The notes beneath the pieces were generated by a model, which was given only the letters and a program-made list of their open reading frames with translations, was not told the DNA's origin and ran no database searches. The position numbers were made by a program, and so were the translations under genes. A DNA stretch of 64,000 bases from NCBI GenBank assembly GCA_963921425.1, contig OY992835.1, positions 9,176,001 to 9,240,000 on the forward strand, written 5' to 3'. The number at the start of each line of letters is the position of its first letter. Within the stretch, counting starts at the first letter, position 1. The DNA comes from Dryas octopetala (lineage: Eukaryota; Streptophyta; Magnoliopsida; Rosales; Rosaceae). Positions 1-9,969 of the stretch are shown one piece after another.

Positions 1-1129
1 GATCAAGGCTAATCGGCTCATTAGCCACATTATTTGCTTCTTGGGCCACAAACTAGTATATCTATGGGGTGTAACGTTTTTTCCAATCCGATATTGAAAG
101 CAATACGCAGTGTGCAGGTCTGTGTGACATTACATGTGGCTACTGAGCTACTCGACTATGGTCCACCGAAAGATCTTGAGTTGAATTTCTTGACATGAAA
201 TATTTTCCATATCTTTCTGGAAGCTCATCTATTCAACACGTATTGACAGGTGTTTTTGACGACACCCAGTCATGGCGATAATTGGATAAGAGACAGAATT
301 TTTTGCTATGAAATATTTTTAATTTGTAATTACTAAATTTTTTTAATGTATTGTAACATGTTACGTTATGAAATTGAAGTATATAACTTAAAATTAATTA
401 AATAATGGGTAAAAGAATTCATGAGATTATATATTTTAATACAAATTTTACATTCTTAATATAAGATATTTTACACTTTATATCACATAAGAGGCGTGTG
501 TTAAGTCTAACATAAATTACACAATCAAATTCAAAATCAATTAACAATAAATAAAAAACACCGGAACAATATATATTTGAGATAATTAGGCTTAATTTTT
601 TTAGAAAAACAGTTTTTAGATGGAGACCAGAGGTGTTTTAAAATTTATAAAAAAATCTTTTTAATTCATAATAATTTATAATAAATTATTTTAATTCATA
701 ATAAAAATTTTTTAATTTATAATAAAATATTTTTAATTAATAATAAAATTTTTCCCTGATTTGAAGGATATTTCTTTCTATTTGAAGAGTATTTCCCCTC
801 TTAGAGTATAGAGTGAGATTTGTAGAAACTGCATGTTAACCTAACATAAAGTCATCAAAGAAGAAAAATAAAAAAACTTAATTTAAAAATCTTAAATCAC
901 TACCGATCTTAATCTTAAAAAAATTCTTAAAATAGACTGTATTCTAAGTCTTCCCGTATATTTTAACACAAACTTCACATTACCAATATCAGATACTCTC
1001 AACATTAGCTACCATGGTTTTTGATACGTTTACGTTTTTCCATGTCTTTTCAGCTACCAGCAACAGCAAGTCCCAACTACCAGTCTGTACGTGATCCTCT
1101 AAGCTAGAGTTTTCTACAACCTTCTACCA
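1..1129. other. AT-rich intergenic DNA
   Basis: No gene is supported here. The stretch 600-740 is a degenerate run of alternating short A/T blocks (repeats of an AATTCATAATAAAA-like unit), typical of simple AT-rich plant intergenic sequence. Nothing else was recognised. Confidence 0.6.
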
Positions 1130-1133
1130 ACAC

Positions 1134-1141
1134 TTTTATAA
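1134..1141 (+). promoter_or_regulatory. TATA-like element upstream of proline-rich gene 1
   Basis: TTTTATAA lies about 90 bases before the ATG at 1230, leaving room for a short leader. It is a weak match, supported mainly by position. If transcription starts about 30 bases downstream, a 9-codon upstream ORF (ATG at 1171, stop 1198-1200) would fall at the very start of the leader. Confidence 0.35.
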
Positions 1142-1229
1142 CCAAGTGCTTTGTGCTAACTGCCAATTAAATGTGTAAAACACCTATAGCTAGTCAGTAG
1201 TCACACAACAAACTCACCAATTTGGCACA

Positions 1230-1421
1230 ATGCCTCACCACAGGCATCCACCACCACCACCACCGGACCCTTTGGCTCCTCCACCACCAGGTCCGCCACC
1301 ACCGGGGCCTCCTGGTCCACCACCACCTGGACCTCCTGCTCCACCGCCACCAGGGCCTCCGCCGCCGGGTCCTTTTGCTCCACCACCTCCAGGACCACCA
1401 GGTCCTCCCCCACCACCTTAA
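1230..1421 (+). CDS. Short proline-rich protein 1
   Basis: A 63-residue ORF starting MPHHRHPPPPPPDPLAPPPP and made almost wholly of PPPPGPP-like units. Proline and glycine dominate, with a few Ala, Leu and His. It has no signal peptide, cysteine or transmembrane segment, so a secreted extensin-type role is not supported. The start is the first ATG in this frame (context CACAATGCC). A TATA-like box lies upstream and an AATAAA 57 bases after the stop, so it looks like a complete small transcription unit. The gene at 5322-5606 shares the N-terminal DP(L/F)APPPP motif and the same orientation, so the two are probably tandem paralogues. Molecular function is unknown. Low-complexity composition allows long ORFs by chance, but the promoter, leader and poly(A) context plus the paralogue argue for a real gene. 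Confidence 0.55.
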   Translation: MPHHRHPPPPPPDPLAPPPPGPPPPGPPGPPPPGPPAPPPPGPPPPGPFAPPPPGPPGPPPPP

Positions 1422-1477
1422 TTATTAGCATATCATCCTCCACTACTTTATTATTATTAGCGTTACGTTATGTAAGA

Positions 1478-1483
1478 AATAAA
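1478..1483 (+). terminator. Poly(A) signal of proline-rich gene 1
   Basis: AATAAA 57 bases beyond the stop codon, followed by T/G-rich sequence, as expected for a plant 3' end. Confidence 0.45.
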
Positions 1484-2119
1484 GTGTTCTCCACGTTCCT
1501 GTACGCTTCACGATCGTTATATTTCTACTGTGCGCATGGTCTATATAAATACCAAAGCTCTGTTTGTTTAGAGGTAGTAGGATTAAATTATTAATTATTT
1601 ATTTTTCTGATGCTTTACTTTTCTTACCACACATTGCTATGCATGCGTTAACCACTATACTATATATTGTCTAAAATTTGAATGGTCTAGATGTAACTTT
1701 TTAGTTTTTACTAGCTGATCACATAATGAGATTGGGATGATCGATGACATGATAGTAATTTCCACACCTTATACGCGTATCAGAGATTGTTTTTCCATTT
1801 TTTTTCTTTGTCGAATTTCAGCTTCATGTGGGGTAAATTTAGGTCCATAGTTATGGTACGGTTGAGCTTCACGTGGGACTTCCGAAGTTTGAACTACGTT
1901 ACAATATCGGTTTTTTTTTTTTTTTTTTTTTTCGTATGTAGCGTTTGTTTCGTGAAATTAGTTCGTTGGAAATGACATTCTTATACTCTACCAAAAAAAG
2001 AAAAAAAGAAATGATATTCTTATTCCCATTCTAAGAAGATGGGAATCAATTATCCTCTATTCCAAGGTTTGAAAATGTTAGGAATGATGAATGATAATTA
2101 GTACTGTGAAGGTATCAGT
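1484..2119. other. Intergenic DNA
   Basis: No gene recognised. It contains a T run of about 20 bases near 1911-1931 and an A-rich patch near 1991-2010. Confidence 0.5.
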
Positions 2120-2498
2120 AATGCTTACCTGGCCGTTAATCATAGAGTGGGGAATTTCTCACTCATCTAACCACCCACAAATGAATTTTAATAATCGGAA
2201 CCGTCTATATTTTAAGGCATTATTTAAATATTACACTTGTAAAAAATCAGCCAAATTGGAAACTCTTTAGTCAGTATATTATTGTCAACATCATTTCAAT
2301 TTTATGTGATATATTGTATTTGTTTACATAGTTTAGATGACCAAATAATTACTGATTTGATTAATTTTTTTACATGAATGACCTTTGATGAGGGATCTAA
2401 AAAATAGACGGTTTTGATAATTGAATTCCTCACTTTATAGTGAGCGGATGATTAGGTGAATGAGGAATTCTCAGCTCTATGGTGAACTGGTGATCATT
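2120..2498. mobile_element. Hairpin MITE (palindromic, about 380 bp)
   Basis: The two halves are imperfect reverse complements. CATAGAGTGGGGAATTTCTC at 2141 matches the complement of the right arm ending near 2480, and the similarity continues inward through a module reading roughly AATCGGAACCGTCTATATTTT (2195) against AAAAAATAGACGGTTTTGAT (2399). No coding capacity. The exact ends and the TSD are not certain. The inner module recurs in other elements of this window (see findings). Confidence 0.6.
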
Positions 2499-2980
2499 TA
2501 TGTTCAAGGTATAAATGATATATATTTTGACTTATATATGCATGTGCAAGCATATGTAGTGTGGTTCCACATTGAAAATATATAGCCGTCCTTAGTGATT
2601 TAAGAAGTTAGGCTTCTTCCCCCATTCACAATGGATTTTGAATTGGATGAATGCTCTAATTTCTTACAACATGGCACATGAGATTATGAGTAATTTGGTC
2701 AATTACAATTTTTATAAACTCTTTCGAGGGAATCAGAATGACAAAATCAAGGGGCTCATAGGTTTCCGATTTTCCTCTCATTCTCATGTAAAAACTAACA
2801 TATATCCCAAATTATTTAAATAAAATTTAATTTGGAAAGAAATCACATTTCTATTTCAATTCCAAGGCTCCATTCTAGCAAAACAAACCTATGAAAGAGA
2901 TTATGCACTATACAATTATGTTAGTAATTAAGAGGCCAAATGTGGGTGTCTTGGTTTTATATTAATTTTTTGAAGGGCAG

Positions 2981-3138
2981 TGCTTGGGTACTTAGAAATG
3001 AGTACAAGATTGTCCTCACAACCAATTACATGAGCCCATAATGAGGTTTACCATGAGAGAGAAGGTGGCGGACCTCATCATGGGCTCATGTGATTGGTTG
3101 TAAGGACAAGCTTGGTACTCAGATCGAGTATCCAAGCA
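2981..3138. mobile_element. Small hairpin MITE (about 160 bp)
   Basis: A nearly perfect foldback. The left arm starts TGCTTGGGTAC and contains ACAACCAATTACATGAGCCC. The right arm is its reverse complement (GGGCTCATGTGATTGGTTGT ... GTATCCAAGCA). Arms are about 70 bp with a loop near 3050. No ORF. Confidence 0.7.
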
Positions 3139-3445
3139 TTTTCCTTTTTTGAATAGGTTGTTTAGGAGAAATATTTTTATGTGATTGTAATACTATGTGG
3201 TTATGTGAAAAATTCATTTAAATTATAATACGTATACAATTATTAATATCTAAAATCCTAAATTGTAAAAAATGTCCTTAAAATTATACACATGTTATAA
3301 TTTGAATGTATTCATTGCACTACAACGTTGTATTACGATCACATACAATTAATTTTCCTAAAGAAGAGAAAATTAGGTTAATTGTGTTCTTTCTTGGAAT
3401 AAAGTGTCCAATTAAATTGAAAAGGTTGAATTAGGTGTGCAAAGG

Positions 3446-3634
3446 GAGAATTTTTTCAATGTAACCAATACACCGTCACATGGTGTATATAACTAATCTA
3501 ATGTATAAGGGTATTATTGGACGGTATGTTTATATTAGTAGGGTATAGTATTAATAACATCCATTCATACATATTATGACACATATACTGATTACACCAT
3601 GTGGCGATATATCAGTTACACTGAAAAATCTCTC
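3446..3634. mobile_element. MITE with about 35-bp terminal inverted repeats
   Basis: Left end GAGAATTTTTTCAATGTAAC, with CACATGGTGTA further in. The right end, read on the minus strand, is GAGAGATTTTTCAGTGTAAC, with CACATGGTGTA at the matching place. Non-coding. A target duplication was not confidently seen. Confidence 0.6.
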
Positions 3635-5218
3635 ATGTAAAGGCGCCTTTGCTGCATTTCTGTCAGTAGGATGCATAATAAATTGTTGGAAAAACCTTTG
3701 TTGCTTTGTTATTTTCTCCATATTAGAGGAATTTATACTAAAGATACAAATGCTTAATTAAGAATATTTGTTACTATAGCTAACTATCCCAAATTCAAAT
3801 CACTTCCTCATGATTAAAAAAAAAAAAGATCGATATCCAATTTTATAATCTATGCCTAGTTGCTTAATCAACTCCTTACATAATTAAAAGCAAATCAATC
3901 AGTCAATAACTATTTGATTTAATGAAAGACATATATTTTTCTTTAGTTTATAAAACATAAAAAAACTCTTAATTAGTGCATGCCTTCAAAACTTACTTGA
4001 GGTAGATTGATAGATTAGTCTTCGTTTTATAGTTTTTTTTTTTTTTTTTTTTTTTTTGTGGCGAATATTTTCGTTCAATAGTTGAGGACATTAGGATGTT
4101 TGCCTACGCTAAGTATATATACTACTTTACTAGATAATACCATATATTGGAAACTTATCCTCTTCAAGTTAATTAGTTGACTAAAGACTTGGATCAATTA
4201 GGATGTCTCAAAGCTAAAAAGCTATAGTACCCTTAAAGCCCTTGGGTTAGTCCCAGTGGCGAGTGTAGTAAGATAAGGGTTAGGATTAGGCTAGGTCTAA
4301 GTAGAGCCACAGAGATGTCAAACCATTTCTTATAAAAGATAACAACAGATAACCCATCTACTTGGCCCCAAAAAAAAAACACAAAGATCCATTAAAACAA
4401 AGCAACCCATTTAGCTAGATTTCCCAATTCATTTGTTATAGGGTCCTAGGCCCAGCACAGCCTACAGTCCGTGATCCATTCATGCTTGTGCCGTATTTGT
4501 ATCGTGTCTTAAATGGGCCGATCTACATGCCTTTTATTCTTTTTTATTTTTTCGGGTGAGAAAACTAATTTTAGAGTTTATTTCTTACTTGCAATTGAAT
4601 ATTAACATTTTTTGCTTGAAAAATTGAATTTCCTTTTTGAAAAGTTCAAAGGGAGCAAACAATATTAAAAGAGTCGTGCCTAGTTAGGGCCTATTTCATG
4701 CTCATGTTGTACTCGTACTATGCCGTGCTTGATGGGCTAAAATTCGATCAAGTCTAGTCCATTTACTCATGTCATGCTGTGATGTGGTTGTTTTAATCAT
4801 ATCGTGCTCGTGTCGACCTGGTCCATTTGACACCTCGATCTAGTTCTAGATTTCGATTCCCTCAAAAAAAAAAATATAATACTTCTTTTTCTACTATCAT
4901 TTCTATCGTTTTCAAAAACTAAAACAATAAAAATAAATAAATGACACGACTCATTTTTTATAATTTTATTAATCAAGGAGAAGGGATGATGTGTCATGTT
5001 TGCTTAGATTGTGCAAATGTCATTCATGTTCTTGCCTTAAGAACCAAGGAAGATAAGTATGGCAAAAAAAAAAAGGAAGATAACTAATAAACACGTTTCA
5101 CTGTCCACCAGTCTCCCAACTAACAGTCTTCAATCTTCATCACGAAGTAATTATAGTATCTACTATCTAGAAACTTCTTAATTTCTTGCAAATTAACAAG
5201 TAGATCGCCCTGTTTCTG
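3635..5218. other. Intergenic DNA before proline-rich gene 2
   Basis: No gene recognised. It contains a long T run (about 4032-4057) and A-rich patches at 3818-3828 and 4370-4379. The segment at 4230-4330 resembles a short retroposed tail but could not be assigned. Confidence 0.45.
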
Positions 5219-5227
5219 TATAAAAAG
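5219..5227 (+). promoter_or_regulatory. TATA box of proline-rich gene 2
   Basis: TATAAAAAG is a strong TATA match, 95 bases upstream of the ATG at 5322. No ATG occurs between the expected transcription start and 5322. Confidence 0.65.
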
Positions 5228-5321
5228 GTCCAAATTCTCAACCTCATTGAAATTGCATTCACCACGCAAGGGTTTCTCTTGTTACATATCTTCATTTATC
5301 ACCAAGTTCCAAATTACCAAA

Positions 5322-5606
5322 ATGGACTTCCGTAGAAATCATCATCCACCATCACCACCGCCACCGGATCCATTTGCACCACCACCTCCTCCTCCTCCAT
5401 ATCATCACCATGGTCCGCCGCCGCCACATCCACCGCGTCCCGAGTTCTATCCTCCACCTCCCCCACCGCCTCATCACCACCATCCACCTGGTCCTCCACC
5501 CCCACCTTATGCACCAGGCCCCCCACCACCAGGTCCTCCTCCACCACCATACTTTGACCCCTACAGACCACCACCTCCGCATTGGCGCCCCCCTCCACCT
5601 TACTAA
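5322..5606 (+). CDS. Short proline/histidine-rich protein 2
   Basis: A 94-residue ORF beginning MDFRRNHHPPSPPPPDPFAP. It consists of PPPP blocks separated by His runs (YHHHG, HHHH) and aromatic residues (PYF, PHW), and ends RPPPPY. No signal peptide, Cys or membrane segment is visible. The ATG at 5322 is chosen because it is the first ATG after a good TATA box, in good context (AAAATGG). The frame is open further upstream but has no ATG. An AATAAA follows at 5763. It is related to the gene at 1230 through its DPFAPPPP motif. A histidine/proline-rich protein could bind metal or serve as a scaffold, but that is speculation. Confidence 0.65.
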   Translation: MDFRRNHHPPSPPPPDPFAPPPPPPPYHHHGPPPPHPPRPEFYPPPPPPPHHHHPPGPPPPPYAPGPPPPGPPPPPYFDPYRPPPPHWRPPPPY

Positions 5607-5762
5607 TTGACATATATGCACTTTCAGCTGGCATCTCATATGTTTGTATGACCTCGATCTTTTGCTTATATATTTGTATGGCACTTTTAGCTAGCTAGCT
5701 AGTTCGAACGTTTATTTAGAATGGTGGATGTACAAGCAACACCTGCTACTTGAGGAGGTGGG

Positions 5763-5768
5763 AATAAA
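5763..5768 (+). terminator. Poly(A) signal of proline-rich gene 2
   Basis: AATAAA about 155 bases after the stop codon of the ORF ending at 5606. Confidence 0.45.
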
Positions 5769-7117
5769 ATTCTGGTTCATGTATTTTCTTTGCTTTACAT
5801 TGAAGGGAAATTAACACATATAGTTCATGTTCTCGGGCCCTCCAATTTTTTTTGGTTTGGGTGTGTACTTTTATAATTCAATAAATATACAAAGTTGTTA
5901 ATATTTTCCTGGTATTTTGATTGCTAGTTTTGGGCGTTGAAGTTGCTTTTGGGTTTATTTTTCTTTGTTGGGCTCCTTTATTTATGCTGTGTATTGTGTA
6001 ATCAACTGGACTGTGTTTTTAAGGGCTCGGCCTTTGTTTACCTTTGGATTAAGAATTGCAGCTTTGATACTGTATCCGACTTCAAGAGTTTTTTTTGTTT
6101 GTTTTGGGGATTTTATCTTTACTCTGTTTCTTTTTTGTCGTTGAGGGTTTTGTTCTTTTTGATTGTACTGGTTGCTCTACAGCCTCTACTTAATGAAATA
6201 CTTCTATCACTGGCCAAAATACAAAACAAAAAAAACGGTCGCCGGCCCATTGTTCTGGCCTTTGGGCCTTTTGTAGTGTGACAAAGCATTTTACATAATT
6301 ATATACCAATTATCTATTGACCTAATGGTATTTCTCACCACAATAATGGAGATGTCACCTCTACATATCACAAGGAAAAAGATCTTGTGCACATTATGTC
6401 ATCTTTCTTCAAAGGAGCAAAAGTAAAAACTCGGGATCATTTATGCTAAAACGTTATTAGCAGATGAATCTTTAAATATCCTCTCCCTAATTGCCTTGGT
6501 TGCCTGCAAATTTACATAAAAAAAGCCAAATCTTTGATATAAACTTTTATATTTTCCTCTACAATGTAAGGACTTGCCAACCACTTTTTTCTCATTTAAT
6601 TATTTTCTTTACCCTTTCTTATTGCTCTACAATTGAAATGTAGAGTCATTTGAAAAAGCCAAACAATTCTTCTAATATTGTTCCTTACAAGTTTAGATGT
6701 ATTTGTGTATCTCTGACAAGCTTTAAAAGAGGGATCCGTTTTGATAATAACCAATTGGGACCGCATGTGGGCTTAATCCTTAGTGTAATTTAATGATCCA
6801 AGTCATCCACTTTTTATTAGTTCTCAATTTAATGATCATACTAAAAGGATCCTTCTTAAGAAGGAAACCCCATGTATTTCTACCATTTAATTAATTTTAT
6901 TTTATGTTTTACAAGTACATTTAAAAAATGATGTATGGACTGTGTGCGAAAGTTCTAGAGGAAATTCAAACAATTTATATAGTTGTTCTCTATGTAATCG
7001 CTAAGTAATCGTGGAGCAAATTCTGTGGTCAAACCATTACTTGAAGTTGATTATTTTAGTTTCCAGTCAACTTATTTTATTGAAAAATAAGCATATTCTT
7101 TCTAAAAGTTTAAGTTA
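5769..7117. other. Intergenic DNA with a possible LINE-type 3' tail
   Basis: The segment about 5930-6235 (+) is T/G-rich, ends in CTTAATGAAATACTTCTATC followed within 30 bases by an A-rich tail (6216-6235), and resembles the 3' ends of plant non-LTR elements. An open frame runs through it (5937-6281) but its product is a hydrophobic string with no recognisable domain. The rest (6240-7117) is AT-rich with nothing identified. Confidence 0.35.
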
Positions 7118-7431
7118 TTAGGCCTTCTATTATGAAGCCAGAAAATAGGAGCTAAAACCTATTTTGGGTACCAAATGGGTCACATATGCACACTATAGAC
7201 TGAAATGTGTAATCCAAAATTATTTGAAATTCAAAGTGTGACCAATATTTGGGTCACACTAAGACCCAAAAATCTCTAGCCCACCCACAACAAGAGAAAG
7301 AAGGAGGTGCAACAGATACCAATGGCTCAGATCGCTCAATCAATATATATATTTTTTGTTTTAATTATTAAAAAATCTATAAAAATATCCAAAAAATCTC
7401 AACGACTATATTTTCAAAAACTCTATATATA

Positions 7432-8286
7432 GAGAAGGTTGCTATTTGCACACTTTTTTTTTTTTTTACACATCCTTTTCTTAAAAAAAAAAAAAAAACC
7501 CAAAAAAATAGGACCACTTTGCCCCTCTTTAATTTCCTCTCTTTCTCTTTCTCTCACCCACACACTCATCCCTCCCCCCCCCCCCCCGCCCCGGTACACA
7601 CACACACCCCATCCCCATCTTCTTCTTCTTCTTCTTCCCCCACCTCCACCTCCACCTCCACCTCCACCTCCACCTCCACCTCCACCTCCACCTCCACCTG
7701 CACTTGCACCATTTCTTCTTCTTCTTCTTCCCCACACCCCCACCCCCACCCCCACCCCCACCTGCACCATTTCTCTTCTTCTTCTTCTTCCCCCCAACCC
7801 CACCTGCACCTTTCTCTTCTTCTTCCCCCCACCCCGACCACCTCCCCCTACCCTCCCCTCCTCTCCGGTTCCTCTGTCCCTGCCGCCTCCCCCCGAGCCA
7901 GCCCCTCCTCTTGCTCTCCTTCCCTCTCTCTTCTCGCCCCACAGACAGCCAAATTCTTCACAAAAAAAATTTGCAGGGGCTGGACAGACAGATAAAGGGA
8001 GAGAGCAGAGGGGGAAGAAGAGAAAGAGAGAGAAGGGGAGAGAGGAGAGAGGGGCAGAGAAAGGGTGGGGTGCTCGTCGGCGGTGGTGGGCTTCGACGGT
8101 GGTGGGTTGCTCGGTGTGGTCGGGATGGGGTGTGTGTGCTGGTGTTTGTTTTTTTTCTTTTCTGTTGTTTAGGATGGGTGTGCAAAAAGAAAAAGAAATG
8201 GGGTATAAAGTCTTTTTGTAAGGGTTTTTTTTTTTTTTTAATGAAGGGTGTGCAAAAAGAAAAAAAAGGGTGTGCAAATAGCAGCC
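7432..8286. mobile_element. Nested MITE (Mutator- or hAT-like) with CT-rich core
   Basis: The left end GGTTGCTATTTGCACAC (7438) is matched by the complement of GTGTGCAAATAGCAGCC (8270-8286), with further T-rich inverted similarity just inside. Both sides are flanked by CTCTATATATA (7421-7431 and 8287-8297), a plausible duplicated target of about 9-11 bp, which fits Mutator-like elements. The core is (CTT)n, (CACCTC)n and C runs. Long open frames on both strands here are by-products of that low complexity. Confidence 0.6.
7566..7830. repeat. Low-complexity pyrimidine repeats
   Basis: A C run at about 7574-7587, (CTT)n at about 7618-7636, a (CACCTC)n hexamer array at about 7638-7700, then further (CTT)n and (CCCCAC)n blocks. 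The plus strand is almost pure pyrimidine, so triplex or other non-B structure is possible. Confidence 0.75.
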
Positions 8287-8834
8287 CTCTATATATATAT
8301 CATGCAACCTCTATGATTTTTCTTCACAAACATCAATATTTGATGCCAAATTTAAATATATTTAATATTGACCTTATTTTAAAAATCTCAATAAAATCAA
8401 ACTAATAGTTTAATTTTTATAAATATTTAAATTTTAAATTATAAATTAAATATCACTTAAATAAGTATAAAATACTGAAATCCAAAATGGGGCTCAGCAT
8501 CATTGAAGGGAAAAATGAGTATTAACATTATTTGGCGACCTAAAACTCATTTTGGGTCACAAATTTGGGTATCACCATAATAGAAGGCCTTAGGTAGGGA
8601 GACCCAATAAGTATGTACGGCTTTATTAGATATTTAGCGAATCACATAGAAACCATTTTTTAGTTTCTCTCACAGTAGTATTTCGAAGTCTCACAGTTGG
8701 TTATAAAAGTTTTTATGCGGAAGCATCAAATTATAGATATTGTTAACAAATTGGATGATAAAAAAAGGTAAAAGTGTTGCAGCCATTTATTTAAAGGTGA
8801 TTTTTTTGTTGACATATGGTCGCCAGTTCGTCAC

Positions 8835-9885
8835 TGTTTGTGGATAAACTCACACCGATCCAACAGCCAATCAGAGCTGGACACGTGGCTGGTCAGACCT
8901 GACTTCAATGTTGGACTTCTCAGTGGTCAGACTTTGACCTCCACATCATCACTGCTCAGCACTTCCTCCGCCAGCTCAGATCGGGTCTCCATGCCGAGTC
9001 CTCCATGCCCGGTCCGAGCCGAACCGATGATCTTCCAAGGGATTGAGTGTCCATCTTTCCACGGTCATCCCAGTTCGGCTCGGCTCGGCACAGAAATAAT
9101 CTCCTTTCGAGTTCTGGCGTCAGCCAGTTAGGGCTCGGAGGGACCCCTATCTACTGGACCGGCTCGGTCTGAAAATCCCATGTCCGATCCGATCACACAT
9201 GGGCTTCATGTATACGCATAAGAACATGTGTTCGGGTCGGCTCGGCTCGGCTCTCCGCCGCCATTCCCATAAAGATCACGTTGGGATGAACCGCCACACT
9301 TAAATGCATCTGACAAAAGTCTTCTGACAAAAGAGACAATCCAGCCTGCATTCATGACTACTGAGGGAGTTCACCTGGATCTTCCATACTTGCATTCAAT
9401 GCAGCATTGAATGCAAAGAAGGTGGGTAGCTGTGCATGCCATTGTTCACGACCGAACTCGTGGATCTTTCTCAACCAGCCAGTCACATGCAGGTAACTTA
9501 CTCATCACAATCTCCTTTGCCTATATATACCAATCCATATGTGCAAAACAGGGATCAATCTAGCTATCAACTCCTCACCAGACAAACACTTACAAAAAAT
9601 TCCCACTCACCCAAGAGCATACCCAACTTGCTGAGAATAAACCCAGAACATTTGCCTTGTTCTTCCTATTCTCCCAAGTTCATCCTTTGTTCTTCCTCAC
9701 CTACCATCAAACACCATCACTGACTTCATCATCGGAGCGTGTTTGGCTGGTACCACACCGGTCCATCTCCTTTGATCTTGTTTCTCTTACATGAAGATCT
9801 CACATCATCATCCAGCAAGGCTTCGGATCAGCCAAGTCACCACCTCTAAGTTGTTGCATCTCTCTTACGGAAATTTGCATCAACA
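8835..9885 (+). repeat. 5' LTR of the Tat-type element
   Basis: 1,051 bp, starting TGTTTGTGGATAAAC and ending CATCAACA. It matches 17907-18952 almost throughout. A TATATATA stretch near 9522-9528 is a likely promoter for the element. Confidence 0.93.
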
Positions 9886-9888
9886 GAT

Positions 9889-9903
9889 TGGCGCCGTCTG
9901 TGG
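9889..9903 (+). other. Primer binding site
   Basis: TGGCGCCGTCTGTGG begins four bases after the 5' LTR. TGGCGCCG starts of this kind are the usual tRNA-complementary primer sites of plant Ty3 elements. Confidence 0.7.
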
Positions 9904-9969
9904 AAAGATCATCTTCAGCCGTTGTGTTCATCACCACAAGTGTTAAGTTCTTCCTCCAAACAAGTCATC

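Larger units (their letters stand above)
7118..8592. mobile_element. Tourist/PIF-Harbinger-like MITE, interrupted
   Basis: Terminal inverted repeats GGCCTTCTATTAT (7121-7133) and ATAATAGAAGGCC (8577-8589), flanked on both sides by TTA (7118-7120 and 8590-8592). A 3-bp TTA/TAA target duplication is the signature of PIF/Harbinger elements. Further inside, both arms carry ACCCAAA/TTTGGGT and GTCACA-like blocks. The present length is inflated by a second element inserted at about 7432-8286. No transposase ORF. Confidence 0.7.

Noticed and set aside
5937-6281. 114-codon hydrophobic ORF
   Set aside because: T/G-rich stretch giving Leu/Phe/Val by composition. It ends in a retroposon-like A-rich tail, with no promoter or conserved motif.
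7423-8405. Long open frames on both strands (up to 294 codons)
   Set aside because: They are translations of CTT, CACCTC and C-run repeats inside a MITE. Frames are open in several phases at once, and no domain is present.
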